DNA of 64,000 nt from Mariniphaga sp. (lineage in GTDB: Bacteria; Bacteroidota; Bacteroidia; Bacteroidales; Prolixibacteraceae): the NCBI GenBank assembly GCA_024636975.1, contig JAGXGA010000014.1, forward strand, positions 1-64,000. The letters are read 5' to 3'. A model generated the notes under the pieces. That model had not been told where the DNA came from. It did not search any database and saw only the letters and a program-made list of their open reading frames with translations. Position numbers and translations under genes: made by a program. Numbering within the stretch: the stretch's first letter is position 1; every line of letters starts with the position of its first letter. Shown one piece after another: positions 28,494 through 37,434 of the stretch.

Positions 28494-29843
28494 TTAAGCT
28501 AGGGAAAGACTGTTGTCCAGCTGCTCAAAAAGCTGATTCTTTTCTTTTAAAAGCTTGCTGAATTTTTCCGGTTTAATCCATTTTAACCGAAGTAGCCTTA
28601 ATCTGCCAATGGTTTTCCGGGAAAGTATGTACCATTTAAAAGCCAGTTTTCCGACAAACGGTAAACTTACCAGGAATGCAATTTTTAAAAGGCCCCCGGG
28701 TATCATCCATGAAACAGCAAGAAAACAGATCATATAAAACAGTGGAAACAAGATCAATCCCGGCACAAGGAAAAAAGTGCTCCAAAATGATTTATCTTTT
28801 ACTTTATTTCTGACGGTAAGATCAATGAGAAAAAACGGAATACAATTAAACAGAAAGCCATAAATAAATAGTGGCAGCCCTGCCAAAAGCAATAATATAT
28901 TACCAGTTAATTTCCCAAATTGCTTATCGCCGGAACTAATAAGCCAGCTCCTCAGTCCAAGGATGTTAATTTTCTCATAGATATTATTTATCTCCTTTGC
29001 CAGTGATGCTGCTGATTCAGGGTTTTTTGCTTCCATTTCATCCAGCTTTTTTACAAGTAACTGGTCCGATTTAAACCTGTTTATTTCAGTGTTTTTTATT
29101 GCCTGTCGCTTCAGGAAATGATTGCCATAGATTTCACGGATACGTTCAAATTCATAATAATGTTCCCTTGATTTAATGTTAATGATAAGATCAAGGAGGG
29201 CATTGTATATATCATTTTTCAGAGCAATGGATGCAGCATTAGGATTTTCTTTAAATGTTTCCCGGTACTTTCTTACAGGGATTGGTTCACCAAAATTAAC
29301 AATTAATGTGCGGTTGAATTTCCAATAATGACTGTAATAAATCCCGGCAGGAATAATTTGAATATCCAATTGGCAGTTTGTCTGTTCTTCAGCCAGAAAA
29401 GCAATACGTGGAACTGCTTTTTTATGAGGCAGCATCTGTCGTTTAAACGAATGAGCTGCTTCGGGAAACAAGGCCAGTGCGAAATTATTTTCAAGTACTT
29501 TTATTGATAAGGAAAAAGTCTCCTGATTTTTGTTAAGGTTTTCTTTTCCGTCACGGATGCGATAGACAGGTATGATTTTAGCAAACCTTAATAAGGCATC
29601 AACTAATTTTGATTTGCCAAATATATCGGCTCTTCCCAGCCATACTGGCTGAAAGCTGGTATTTAGTAAAACGGCCATAGGATCACTAAGGGCATTTTGA
29701 TGGTTGGGCGCAAAAATTATGGGCTTATTTAATGGAATTTTCTCTTTTCCAATAATACATGTTTTTTTTAGTACAAGCCAGTGGACAAAACGTACATATT
29801 GTTTAAGCATCCAGTAGCCCAACGACCATTTTTCGTATTTCAT
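28494..29843 (-). CDS. PlsC-type acyltransferase with C-terminal membrane domain
   Basis: 449 residues from the ATG at 29843. The acyltransferase core shows NHQNALSDP (the Hx4D catalytic motif), FGKSKLVDALLRFAKIIPVYR, and LALFPEAAHSF (the PEG-like motif III, here PEA). Two or three membrane helices follow at about 330-410. It probably transfers acyl chains to lysophosphatidate or a related glycerolipid. The upstream in-frame ATG at 29927 would overlap the preceding gene by 28 codons. The ATG at 29843 overlaps the stop of the BASS gene (ATGA), implying translational coupling, so I prefer it. Confidence 0.85.
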   Translation of the reverse strand: MKYEKWSLGYWMLKQYVRFVHWLVLKKTCIIGKEKIPLNKPIIFAPNHQNALSDPMAVLLNTSFQPVWLGRADIFGKSKLVDALLRFAKIIPVYRIRDGKENLNKNQETFSLSIKVLENNFALALFPEAAHSFKRQMLPHKKAVPRIAFLAEEQTNCQLDIQIIPAGIYYSHYWKFNRTLIVNFGEPIPVRKYRETFKENPNAASIALKNDIYNALLDLIINIKSREHYYEFERIREIYGNHFLKRQAIKNTEINRFKSDQLLVKKLDEMEAKNPESAASLAKEINNIYEKINILGLRSWLISSGDKQFGKLTGNILLLLAGLPLFIYGFLFNCIPFFLIDLTVRNKVKDKSFWSTFFLVPGLILFPLFYMICFLAVSWMIPGGLLKIAFLVSLPFVGKLAFKWYILSRKTIGRLRLLRLKWIKPEKFSKLLKEKNQLFEQLDNSLSLA

Positions 29844-30799
29844 TGTACTACAGCCTGATAAACACTTTTTTTCGACCAAAGCCAGGAGATGCCTAATCCA
29901 CTTATAATGTGCCAGACTCCCCACCATGCTGCAATGACTGTCATTCCACCCAATTCCAGGTCAGGCGGAAATATTTTGGGGTTAAACATGAGCACCAGCG
30001 CCAGGCCTGAATTCTGAATCCCTGTTTCAAGGGTTATACTCCTTCTGTCAATTTTTGGTAATTTCATAATTGAGCCTACTGTGAAACCGGTTCCTAAAGC
30101 AAGTGCATTATGGATCAGTACAATTAGAAATACCACCTGAATAACCCTAAGAAAGTTGGAAAAATTAGCCGATAAAAGAACAATTACAAATCCTATGAAA
30201 ATAATAATTGACAGTTGGCGTATTGGTTTTTTAATTTTTTGAGTAAGCTTCGGCAAATATTGGGAAAAAAACAATCCTAAAATTACCGGTAAACCTAGCA
30301 GTATAACAACAGTCTGTACCATTTGAATGAAATCTATTTCAATAGGCACCAGGTAGCTTCCTGCCCCGGCAGCATTGTAATGGTTTAAATAAAGTTTTCC
30401 CCAAAGAGCAAAATTAAGAGGTGTCATAAACGTTGCGGCCAAAGTTGCTACTGCTGTTAAGCTTACTGAAAGCGCAATATTTCCTTTGGCCATAGAACTC
30501 ATAAAATTGGATATATTACCTCCCGGGCAGGCTGCAATCAGTATCATTCCAAGTGCCACAGTGGGAGTGGGGTTAAGCACCACAATAAATGCAAAGGTAA
30601 TTGCCGGCAATAAAATAAACTGAGAAATAATTCCAACAATAGCCGATTTCGGCTTCATTATAACATCTTTAAAATGTTGCCATTTGATGTCGAGCGCTAC
30701 ACCAAACATTATAAATGCAATGGTAATATTTAAGGCAAGCAATCCGGTGGGTGAGAAATTTAACCTCACATGGTCCAAAATTTCCAGCGCTTCTTTCAT
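29840..30799 (-). CDS. Bile acid:sodium symporter (BASS) family transporter
   Basis: 319 residues with about nine to ten membrane segments. Typical BASS elements are the N-terminal PTGLLALNITIAFIMFGVALDIKW, the crossover region ACPGGNISNFMSSMAKGNIALSVSLTAV and the late ETGIQNSGLALVLMF. The family imports organic anions, including keto acids and bile salts, with Na+. The substrate is not predictable. It couples to the downstream acyltransferase by an ATGA overlap. A TAATTTAG box (7 of 8) lies upstream on the minus strand. Confidence 0.88.
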   Translation of the reverse strand: MKEALEILDHVRLNFSPTGLLALNITIAFIMFGVALDIKWQHFKDVIMKPKSAIVGIISQFILLPAITFAFIVVLNPTPTVALGMILIAACPGGNISNFMSSMAKGNIALSVSLTAVATLAATFMTPLNFALWGKLYLNHYNAAGAGSYLVPIEIDFIQMVQTVVILLGLPVILGLFFSQYLPKLTQKIKKPIRQLSIIIFIGFVIVLLSANFSNFLRVIQVVFLIVLIHNALALGTGFTVGSIMKLPKIDRRSITLETGIQNSGLALVLMFNPKIFPPDLELGGMTVIAAWWGVWHIISGLGISWLWSKKSVYQAVVQ

Positions 30800-30849
30800 A
30801 ATTTATATCCTTTTGAGGTCCCTAAATTAGAAAAACTCTGTTTAAATAC

Positions 30850-30889
30850 AATAAAAAAGCCTGAACAAGTATTTTTATTGGTCAGGCTT
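30850..30889 (-). terminator. Rho-independent terminator after the alkaline phosphatase gene
   Basis: On the minus strand, AAGCCTGA pairs with TCAGGCTT around a 17-nt loop and is followed by six Ts. It begins about 19 bp after the phosphatase stop codon. Confidence 0.8.
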
Positions 30890-30907
30890 CAGTTTCTTTT
30901 GCCGGTT

Positions 30908-32062
30908 TTAGTTGCCTTGCATAACTTTTCTTATATTTTTAGGAACATCTGTGTTGTCCATAATTCCTGTAAATCCCTGAGCACCCGGGCCAAAAGCCAT
31001 TATAGGTACCATTAAACCAGTATGGCCTCCGGTGGTAAATTCGCCTTCTACCATACCAGTTTCATAGTTTCCCTTAAGTATGGTCATGCCGCCAGTTTCA
31101 TGGTCTGCAGTAACAATCACAAGAGTTTCCTTGTTTTTTGAAGCAAATTCAAGGGCTTTCCCTATTGCACGGTCCACATCGAGCATATCTTCCACAACAT
31201 AAATTGTACTTCCTGCATGGGCGCCCCAATCAATCTGTGACCCTTCTACCATTAAGAAGAACCCTTTTTTGTTATTGCTCAAGATATTGATCGCGGTACT
31301 TGTTGCTGCCGGCAACATATCTGACCGTTCATTCATCCTTCCGTTGTGTTCAGCTGCGGTAAGGCCTGCCAGCTTACCTTCCCTGATATTTTTAATGGAA
31401 TTCATATCCTGCTCTACCTGGTACCCTTTTTCTTTCAGTTCTTCAACCAGGTTCCGACCGTCTTTACGTTCAGTAAAATGTTTGTATCCACCTCCAATAA
31501 ATACATCAATATCTGTTTTGAGGAAGTCAGCAGCTATTTCTTCATACATGTTCCTGCTTTCCTGGTGGGCAATAAACGATGCCGGTGTTGCATGAGTAAT
31601 GGCAGATGTTGAAACAAGCCCTGTGGCCATGCCTTTATTCTCTGCTTCTTCCAAAATTGTTGTGAGCTTCTTTTTATTTACATCAACCCCAATCGCTCCA
31701 TTATATGTTTTTGTGCCTGTTGAAAGGGCTGTACCACCTGCTGCTGAATCAGTAATATAATTATCAGCTGAATGGGTTTTCAAAAATCCCATATGCTTAA
31801 AATTTTCAAGAAATAATTTTCCTTTATTTGCTGTAAGGGCAGCATGCATCTGTGGAAGGCTCATGCCGTCGACAATAAAAAGAATAACATTCTTTGGTTT
31901 TTTATTATTTGTGACTTGTGAATAAACCTCTACCTCGTGGTTCTGTCCACCGGTATAAATCTTTTCATTTACTTCTGCCTGCGCATTTAAATAATCATTC
32001 TGCGCCATTGATGAATATCCTGCCAGAAAAAAGACGAGTAAAGCAATGAATTTATATGACAT
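30908..32062 (-). CDS. phoA: Exported alkaline phosphatase
   Basis: 384 residues. The signal peptide is MSYKFIALLVFFLAGYSSMAQ. The PhoA superfamily motifs are ILFIVDGMSLPQ (metal-binding Asp), TDSAAGGTALSTG (nucleophile Ser in DSAAGG), IDWGAHAG (Asp/His metal ligands), TADHETGGMTI (Asp-His) and TTGGHTGLMVP (His). It would hydrolyse phosphate monoesters in the periplasm with two zinc ions and one magnesium ion. It is followed by its own terminator; no Pho box was identified. Confidence 0.93.
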   Translation of the reverse strand: MSYKFIALLVFFLAGYSSMAQNDYLNAQAEVNEKIYTGGQNHEVEVYSQVTNNKKPKNVILFIVDGMSLPQMHAALTANKGKLFLENFKHMGFLKTHSADNYITDSAAGGTALSTGTKTYNGAIGVDVNKKKLTTILEEAENKGMATGLVSTSAITHATPASFIAHQESRNMYEEIAADFLKTDIDVFIGGGYKHFTERKDGRNLVEELKEKGYQVEQDMNSIKNIREGKLAGLTAAEHNGRMNERSDMLPAATSTAINILSNNKKGFFLMVEGSQIDWGAHAGSTIYVVEDMLDVDRAIGKALEFASKNKETLVIVTADHETGGMTILKGNYETGMVEGEFTTGGHTGLMVPIMAFGPGAQGFTGIMDNTDVPKNIRKVMQGN

Positions 32063-32146
32063 GTTATAAAAATTTAATTATTTAATCTTCAAATTAAACA
32101 GAAAAAATATAAAGCTAAGTTGTAATTCAAACAAAAGATTAAGGCA

Positions 32147-32809
32147 TTAAGAAAATTTTTCCAGTTCAGCCTTATTGAAAGCCGAATTTAAATTAAAAGA
32201 TGTTCCTTCACGTGTCGTTGATATTTTTATTACATCCATAATGATAAAATTGCTAAGAATGTCTTCTGCCTTCTTTCTTGATATATGGGCCAGTCGAATA
32301 AATTTTGAAAACGTGATGGAATCATATTTCTGCAGGTACTCCACTAAAAACTTTTCATCATCCGAATAAGTAAAATATATTCCGCGTGGGCTATTTAACT
32401 TTTTCCAGGTAACCAGCTGTATTTTATGTGCCAGCACATTTTCGTCTTTAATTCGTATATACGCAAGCCACTTTCCACTTTCGTCTTTTGCATAGTGTGG
32501 CTTATTATCACTGGGAGTAATTGAAATTTCAAGAACTATTTTTCCTTCTGAATGCCATTGTTTTGTAATAAACGGAATAGGGGGATCGCTGAATATTTTT
32601 GCAGCCGATTCTACCATGTAATATTCTTCATCAGTACGAATGCCTGCAACTTTACCATTGTCCTTTACTCCAATAAGTAATCGTCCGCCATCGGTGTTGG
32701 CGAAAGCAACCAGCGACTTTGCTATTTTTTTTGAATCGTTAATGCAGTATTTAAAGTCCTGCTGCTGGTGTTCTCCTTCTTCTATCAGTTTATAAAGTCC
32801 TGTATTCAC
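32147..32809 (-). CDS. AlbA_2 (Schlafen-type) domain protein
   Basis: 220 residues. The N-terminal 110 residues are an AlbA_2/Schlafen-like domain with QQDFKYCINDSKKIAKSLVAFANTDGGRLLIGVKDNGKVAGI, the hallmark E/D-F-K and FANTDGGxLxIGV segments. The C-terminal part (about 145-220) looks like a winged helix (FSKFIRLAHISRKKAEDILSNFIIMDVI). Such proteins are usually called putative DNA-binding or transcriptional regulators; function is not established. It lies 8 bp after the GNAT gene on the same strand. Confidence 0.85.
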   Translation of the reverse strand: MNTGLYKLIEEGEHQQQDFKYCINDSKKIAKSLVAFANTDGGRLLIGVKDNGKVAGIRTDEEYYMVESAAKIFSDPPIPFITKQWHSEGKIVLEISITPSDNKPHYAKDESGKWLAYIRIKDENVLAHKIQLVTWKKLNSPRGIYFTYSDDEKFLVEYLQKYDSITFSKFIRLAHISRKKAEDILSNFIIMDVIKISTTREGTSFNLNSAFNKAELEKFS

Positions 32810-32817
32810 ATTTCACT

Positions 32818-33264
32818 TTATTTTAACCATTCAAACGTTACATAATGATCATGAGTCATGCCAAGTTTCTGGTATACTTTATGGGCTGCTTCATTCGATT
32901 TATCGGCGTATAGCCGGATTCCTTTCAGGCTGGAATCATTTAAAACACTATCTTTAATGTGCCCGTACAGTTTGCTGTAAACTCCTTTTCTTCTATATTC
33001 GGGTATAATGTATACCGACTGAATCCATAATACTGTCCCATTTCTCCAGTCGCTCCATTCAAAAGTTGTAAGAAGTGAACCTATTATCTGTGCGTCTTTT
33101 TCAGCCACATAATAGTATCCTTTTGCAGAATCTTCCAAAACTGCAGAAACGCCTTTTTTTACTGTATCTTTATCAAGTTCAATGCCTTCTGTTTCCCTGG
33201 CCATTGCCAGCTGAAATTCCAAAATAGAATTTAAATCGTTTGATTTTGCTTTTCTGACTAACAT
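32818..33264 (-). CDS. GNAT-family N-acetyltransferase
   Basis: 148 residues. The core acetyl-CoA motif is VYIIPEYRRKGVYSKLYGHI, a Q/RxxGxG/A variant with the second Gly replaced (RRKGVYS). A beta-bulge follows (GIRLYADKSNEAAHKVYQKLGM), typical of the fold. The substrate is unknown. It is the first gene of the pair with the AlbA_2 protein. A TATTTTCG box (7 of 8 match) lies upstream on the minus strand. Confidence 0.88.
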   Translation of the reverse strand: MLVRKAKSNDLNSILEFQLAMARETEGIELDKDTVKKGVSAVLEDSAKGYYYVAEKDAQIIGSLLTTFEWSDWRNGTVLWIQSVYIIPEYRRKGVYSKLYGHIKDSVLNDSSLKGIRLYADKSNEAAHKVYQKLGMTHDHYVTFEWLK

Positions 33265-33400
33265 TTTTCAATTTTATCAGGCGAAAATAATAAATCTGTA
33301 GAAATAGTATAACGGGTAAGGGCAACGGAAGTTGTTAGCTCAGGGAGAATGTTGAAAGAAATCAAAAAGATTACGAACAAAAAAAATAATCTCGTTTAAT

Positions 33401-33919
33401 ATGAAAATTGTAGTTGCATCGGAGAATCCGGTAAAAATAAATGCTGTGGAAAGTGGTTTTAAAACTTTTTTTCAGGAGTTCCAGGTTGAGGGAATAAAAA
33501 CAGCTTCAGGTGTATCAGCTCAGCCATTGACCGAGCAGGAAACTCTTACAGGAGCCCGTAATCGTGTTGCTGAGGCACGAAGAACGATTACTGATGCCGA
33601 TTACTGGGTTGGTATTGAAGGTGGAATACAGGCTATGGAAACAGGACTGGCTGCTTTTGCATGGATAACAATAAGTTCGGCCGGGAAAAGAGGTGAGGCG
33701 CGTACAGCAACATTTTTATTGCCCGATAAAATATCTCATCTGGTGGCCGGAGGTTTGGAACTTGGAGCTGCAAATGACCTTGTATTTAATGCATCGAACT
33801 CCAAACAGAAGAATGGTGCCGCAGGACTTTTAACTCACAATGCAGTAGCAAGATATGATCTCTACCAGCAGGCAGTTATTCTTGCACTTATTCCTTTTGT
33901 AAATCCGGATTTATATTAA
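33401..33919 (+). CDS. yjjX: Inosine/xanthosine triphosphatase (YjjX / DUF84 family)
   Basis: 172 residues. Members hydrolyse non-canonical ITP and XTP to keep them out of nucleic acids. Recognisable parts are the N-terminal VVASENPVKINAVESGF, the middle QPLTEQETLTGARNRVAEAR, DADYWVGIEGGI with the metal-binding acidic residue, and the C-terminal GAAGLLTHNAVARYDLYQQAVILAL. It overlaps the 3' end of the convergent NifX-like gene by 4 bp. Confidence 0.9.
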   Translation: MKIVVASENPVKINAVESGFKTFFQEFQVEGIKTASGVSAQPLTEQETLTGARNRVAEARRTITDADYWVGIEGGIQAMETGLAAFAWITISSAGKRGEARTATFLLPDKISHLVAGGLELGAANDLVFNASNSKQKNGAAGLLTHNAVARYDLYQQAVILALIPFVNPDLY

Positions 33920-34242
33920 CCTTTTGAATCAATACGATCAATTATTTCCTCAATTTTAATTTTCTCTTCGTGCAATAGTACCAGTTGTAGTTTTTCCTTT
34001 ATTAGAATATCGCTAACCAATGGCCCTACTTCTCCGGTAATTATTACCGATACGCCTTCTTTTTTAAGGAATTTTACAAGTTCTATTCCACTGTCTGAAG
34101 AGTTTTTAAATGGATTCTCAATAATATTGTATTGTTTTTTACCGGCATTAAAAAAGACTACATTTTCACATTTCCCAAATCGCAGATCGAGAAATGATTT
34201 TTCGGATTTACCTGTTGACGATATGGCAAATATTTTACTCAT
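33916..34242 (-). CDS. Dinitrogenase iron-molybdenum cofactor-binding (NifX/NifB-C-like) domain protein
   Basis: 108 residues. The start MSKIFAISSTGKSEKSFLDLRFGKCENVVFFN and the later NPFKNSSDSGIELVKFLKKEGVSVIITGEVGPLVSDILIK match the small stand-alone domain related to NifX and NafY. No nitrogenase genes are near. In non-diazotrophs such proteins are found beside radical-SAM and ATPase genes of the Mrp type or alone, with an unknown metal-cluster role. It is preceded by the AhpD-like gene on the same strand (45-bp gap). Confidence 0.82.
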   Translation of the reverse strand: MSKIFAISSTGKSEKSFLDLRFGKCENVVFFNAGKKQYNIIENPFKNSSDSGIELVKFLKKEGVSVIITGEVGPLVSDILIKEKLQLVLLHEEKIKIEEIIDRIDSKG

Positions 34243-34287
34243 AATTAATTTGTTATTTTATATATAACAATTATTAAAGCAAAAGTT

Positions 34288-34638
34288 TTATGCATTTTGT
34301 TCATTTAATTCCTCCCAGTATTCTAATGCCCTCCTTGTATGCGGTATAACTATGGTGCCACCAACAAGATTGGCAACTGAAAATATTTCAAATAGTTCGC
34401 TGGTGGTAATCTTTAGTTCGAAACATTTTCCAAGGTGATATTTGATGCAGTCATCACAACGAAGTACCATTGAAGTAGCAAGTCCCAGCATTTCCTTAAC
34501 CCTGCTGCTTAATGCTCCATCCTGGTAAGTTAGCGTGTCGATGCTATATATACGCTTCATTACTTTATTGTCGGCACTAAGGATTTTTTCATTCATCCTT
34601 CCCCTATAATCATTGAATTCCTCAACCAGTTTCCCCAT
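34288..34638 (-). CDS. Carboxymuconolactone decarboxylase / AhpD-like protein
   Basis: 116 residues, all helical. The CxxC...H redox motif is RCDDCIKYHLGKCFE, as in AhpD-type alkylhydroperoxidases, followed by ELFEIFSVANLVGGTIVIPHTRRALEYWEEL. The presence of both cysteines argues for redox activity rather than the decarboxylase form. It has a perfect -7 box on the minus strand (TAGTTTTG at 34694-34701). Confidence 0.87.
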   Translation of the reverse strand: MGKLVEEFNDYRGRMNEKILSADNKVMKRIYSIDTLTYQDGALSSRVKEMLGLATSMVLRCDDCIKYHLGKCFELKITTSELFEIFSVANLVGGTIVIPHTRRALEYWEELNEQNA

Positions 34639-34693
34639 AATTGCTTATTTCTTTAATCGTTCATTTCGTCGCGATGTATTTTACTCCCCGGGG

Positions 34694-34701
34694 CAAAACT
34701 A
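34694..34701 (-). promoter_or_regulatory. -7 box (TAGTTTTG, minus strand) for the AhpD-like gene
   Basis: A perfect TAnnTTTG match on the minus strand, about 56 bp upstream of the ATG at 34638. Confidence 0.5.
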
Positions 34702-34813
34702 CAGGATTTTTTAATACTGGTTATTTAATTTTGAAATATTGTGAATTACCGTATTCAACCACTTCTTTATAATTGCCAATGTTCTTGCTATTTCCATTCC
34801 ATAAGGATTTTGT

Positions 34814-34936
34814 AGTGAAGAAGCTAAAAAGGTGCTTTGGATTGTTGAAACGCTTGATGAGGATGATGAAGTTCAAAATGTTAAATATAATATGCAGATC
34901 ACGCCCGTATTGGAAGCCAATCTTTCAAAAGGGTAA
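34814..34936 (+). pseudogene. Decayed C-terminal remnant of a YebC/PmpR-type regulator
   Basis: An open frame from 34805 (TAA just before, at 34802) to the TAA at 34934 encodes SEEAKKVLWIVETL and DEDDEVQNVKYNMQI, then TPVLEANLSKG. This closely follows the C-terminal end of YebC-family proteins (a helix, then the L-E-D-x-D-D-V-Q-x-V-Y-x-N pattern). The remaining 200 or so residues of the family are absent and the upstream 170 bp contains stops in this frame. It sits in a 403-bp gap between the AhpD-like gene and the SPOR gene. A minus-strand open frame (about 34728-34817) opposite it is not recognisable. Confidence 0.7.
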
Positions 34937-35012
34937 TTTTTCCTGAATGTTATGAACCAGCCGGGCAATTGAGTTATAAATTAATCGTTATTTGATTAAT
35001 GGTAATTTGGAT

Positions 35013-35020
35013 TATATTTG
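35013..35020 (+). promoter_or_regulatory. -7 box (TATATTTG) for the SPOR/PurF-like pair
   Basis: A perfect TAnnTTTG match, 21 bp before the ATG at 35042. The alternative start TTG at 35018 lies inside this box and is therefore unlikely. Confidence 0.6.
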
Positions 35021-35041
35021 CATCCTCAATCAGAGTTTAAA

Positions 35042-35518
35042 ATGAGGTTTCTTTTTTTAATTTTTGCGTGGGTATTCTCTTTTCAACTGCTTAATGCACA
35101 GGTTGTATTTCCGGGTGTGCCCGAAAATCCTGATGATGCTTTTCCTGTGGATTCATTGAATATTCTTGAAAATTTAAATATCAATCAGGATCCACGACTG
35201 GAAAATATGTTGAAATGGCACATCGGGAACAATATGAAAAGAGATGGCATTTCAGGTTATCGTGTTGAAATATATTTCAGCTCAGCTTTAAATGCCCGTG
35301 AACAGGCTTTCAAAAAGAAAAAGGAGTTCCTTTCGGAGTATGGCGATTATAATGTTCATATTAAGTATACTGCTCCCAATTTCAGAGTCAGGGTTGGTGA
35401 TTTCAGAACCAAGAATGAAGCATTAAAATTACATAAACAAGTTCAGAAAGATTACCCGGGTGCTTTCATTGTCCCGGATATAATTGATTTTCCATTGCTG
35501 AAACCAGAAGATATATGA
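35042..35518 (+). CDS. Exported SPOR-domain protein
   Basis: 158 residues from the ATG at 35042, with a signal peptide MRFLFLIFAWVFSFQLLNAQ. The C-terminal 85 residues form a SPOR fold (GYRVEIYFSSALNAREQAFKKKKEFL...YNVHIKYTAPNFRVRVGDFRTKNEAL), which binds denuded glycan strands of septal peptidoglycan. No other domain is visible. It overlaps the start of the PurF-like gene by 4 bp (ATGA), which is unexpected given their different compartments and roles. Confidence 0.85.
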   Translation: MRFLFLIFAWVFSFQLLNAQVVFPGVPENPDDAFPVDSLNILENLNINQDPRLENMLKWHIGNNMKRDGISGYRVEIYFSSALNAREQAFKKKKEFLSEYGDYNVHIKYTAPNFRVRVGDFRTKNEALKLHKQVQKDYPGAFIVPDIIDFPLLKPEDI

Positions 35519-37413
35519 GCGATCCTATAAAGCACGAATGTGGTATAGCTTTAATCCGGCTGTTGAAACCCTTATCGTATTATAAAGAAAAATACGGTAC
35601 CTGGAAATACGGTCTCAACAAGCTTTACCTGCTCATGGAGAAACAACATAACAGGGGACAGGATGGTGCCGGAATGGTATGCGTAAAGGATCATCTGGAA
35701 CCAGGCAGTTCTTATATTAACCGTTACCGGTCAATTGCCCAGAATCCGATAATCGATGTGTTTGATCATGTTAACAAACCACTGAAAAAAGCATTACGCA
35801 AAGGAATTGATGTTGAAAACTGTGATTGGGCCTACGAACATTATCCTTTTGCCGGAGAATTGTACCTTGGGCATTTGCGGTATGGCACGTTTGGGAAAAA
35901 CAGCATCGATTATGTACATCCTGTTATGAGGCAAAACAATTGGAAATCGAGAAACCTTGTTTTGGCAGGAAACTTTAATTTAACAAATACAGAGGAACTT
36001 TTTAAAGTACTTGTGGGTTTGGGACAGCATCCCAAAGCCTATTCCGATACTGTTACTGCGCTTGAAAAATTGGGGCATTTCCTGGATGAAGAAAATCAGT
36101 TTCTTTTCAGGAAATATAAGAATGAAGGATACCGTAACAATGAAATCTCTCCGCTGATTGAAAAAAACCTTGATATTCAAAATATCTTGGAGCGGGCTAC
36201 CAAAGATTGGGATGGGGGATATGCCATGGCTGGATTAATTGGACACGGTGATGCTTTTGTTGTTCGTGACCCATGGGGTATAAGGCCTGCGCATTACTAC
36301 CAGGACGATGAAATTGTTGTTGTGGCATCCGAACGGCCGGTTATCCAGACTGTCATGAATGTGAGCTGGGAAAAAGTGAAAGAAATAAATCCCGGTGAAG
36401 CATTAATCATTAAGAAAAAAGGCCAGGTCAGCAGCGAAATGATCAGGGTTCCCCATAAAAGAAAATCCTGCTCCTTTGAAAGGATTTACTTCTCGAGAGG
36501 CAGCGACCGGAACATTTACCGTGAACGGAAAGAACTGGGAAGGTTGATTAGTCCGGCCATTTTAAAAACGATAGATTATAATTTTGGGGATACTGTTTTC
36601 TCCTATATTCCAAATACTTCTGAAACTGCCTTTTATGGCATGATAGAAGGAATCCGTGAATACCTTACCGACTGGAAGATTGAGCAGCTGAAGGAGAAAA
36701 ACGGAAACATCTCAAATGAGGAAATCAAGGAAATTATTTCTTTGGAACCTCGGGTAGAAAAAATAGCAATTAAAGATGCCAAATTACGTACTTTTATAAC
36801 AGATGATGCCAGCCGCGAGGATCTGGTTGCACACGTTTATGACGTTACCTATGGGGTGGTTAGGAATTTTGTAGATACACTTGTTGTAATTGACGATTCG
36901 ATTGTTAGGGGCACTACCTTGAAAAATAGCATATTAAGGATACTTGGAAGATTGCTTCCCAAAAAAATTATCGTGATATCTTCGGCACCACAAATCCGTT
37001 ATCCCGATTGCTATGGTATTGATATGGCCAGACTTGATAATTTCATTGCATTCAACGCAGCTATAGAACTTCTGAAGCAGCATAAAATGGAGCATGTCAT
37101 TACTGAAGTTTACAATAAATGCAAGGAGCAGGAAAATCTGCCAAAAGAAGAAATTGTGAACTACGTTCGGGAAATTTATCGGTCATTTTCCCCGGAACAG
37201 ATATCAGCCAAAATTGCAGAACTTCTGAAACCGGAAGAATGCAAATCGGAAGTGGAAATTATTTACCAGTCAATCGAAAATCTGCATGCAGCTTGCCCAA
37301 ATGATAATGGCGACTGGTATTTTACTGGAAATTACCCTACACCAGGAGGGAATAAAGTGGTCAATTCATCCTTCATAAATTACGTTGAAGGAAAAAACAA
37401 GCGCGCTTATTAG
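35515..37413 (+). CDS. PurF-like glutamine amidotransferase / phosphoribosyltransferase
   Basis: 632 residues, longer than classical PurF (about 470-505). The class II glutamine amidotransferase begins near the N-terminus with Cys-9 in KHECGIALIRL, which would be exposed by removing eight residues. KQHNRGQDGAGMV and LGHLRYGTFG follow, as in PurF. The PRPP-binding motif VVIDDSIVRGTTLKNSILR and the PurF-like ISSAPQIRYPDCYGIDMARLDNFIA are intact. An insertion lies near 365-425 and an extra tail at 555-632. The substrates resemble those of amidophosphoribosyltransferase (glutamine, PRPP), but this long form may be a paralogue. No other purine gene is in the window. Confidence 0.82.
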   Translation: MSDPIKHECGIALIRLLKPLSYYKEKYGTWKYGLNKLYLLMEKQHNRGQDGAGMVCVKDHLEPGSSYINRYRSIAQNPIIDVFDHVNKPLKKALRKGIDVENCDWAYEHYPFAGELYLGHLRYGTFGKNSIDYVHPVMRQNNWKSRNLVLAGNFNLTNTEELFKVLVGLGQHPKAYSDTVTALEKLGHFLDEENQFLFRKYKNEGYRNNEISPLIEKNLDIQNILERATKDWDGGYAMAGLIGHGDAFVVRDPWGIRPAHYYQDDEIVVVASERPVIQTVMNVSWEKVKEINPGEALIIKKKGQVSSEMIRVPHKRKSCSFERIYFSRGSDRNIYRERKELGRLISPAILKTIDYNFGDTVFSYIPNTSETAFYGMIEGIREYLTDWKIEQLKEKNGNISNEEIKEIISLEPRVEKIAIKDAKLRTFITDDASREDLVAHVYDVTYGVVRNFVDTLVVIDDSIVRGTTLKNSILRILGRLLPKKIIVISSAPQIRYPDCYGIDMARLDNFIAFNAAIELLKQHKMEHVITEVYNKCKEQENLPKEEIVNYVREIYRSFSPEQISAKIAELLKPEECKSEVEIIYQSIENLHAACPNDNGDWYFTGNYPTPGGNKVVNSSFINYVEGKNKRAY

Positions 37414-37434
37414 TTTTTCGTCCGACAATTAAAA

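Noticed and set aside
33916-34242. Nitrogen-fixation gene cluster suggested by the NifX-like protein
   Set aside because: No nifHDKENB or molybdenum genes nearby; small stand-alone domains of this kind are common in non-fixers.
34728-34817. Minus-strand open frame reading like MEIARTLAIIKKWLN
   Set aside because: About 30 codons, no family recognised, no start signal; most likely chance.
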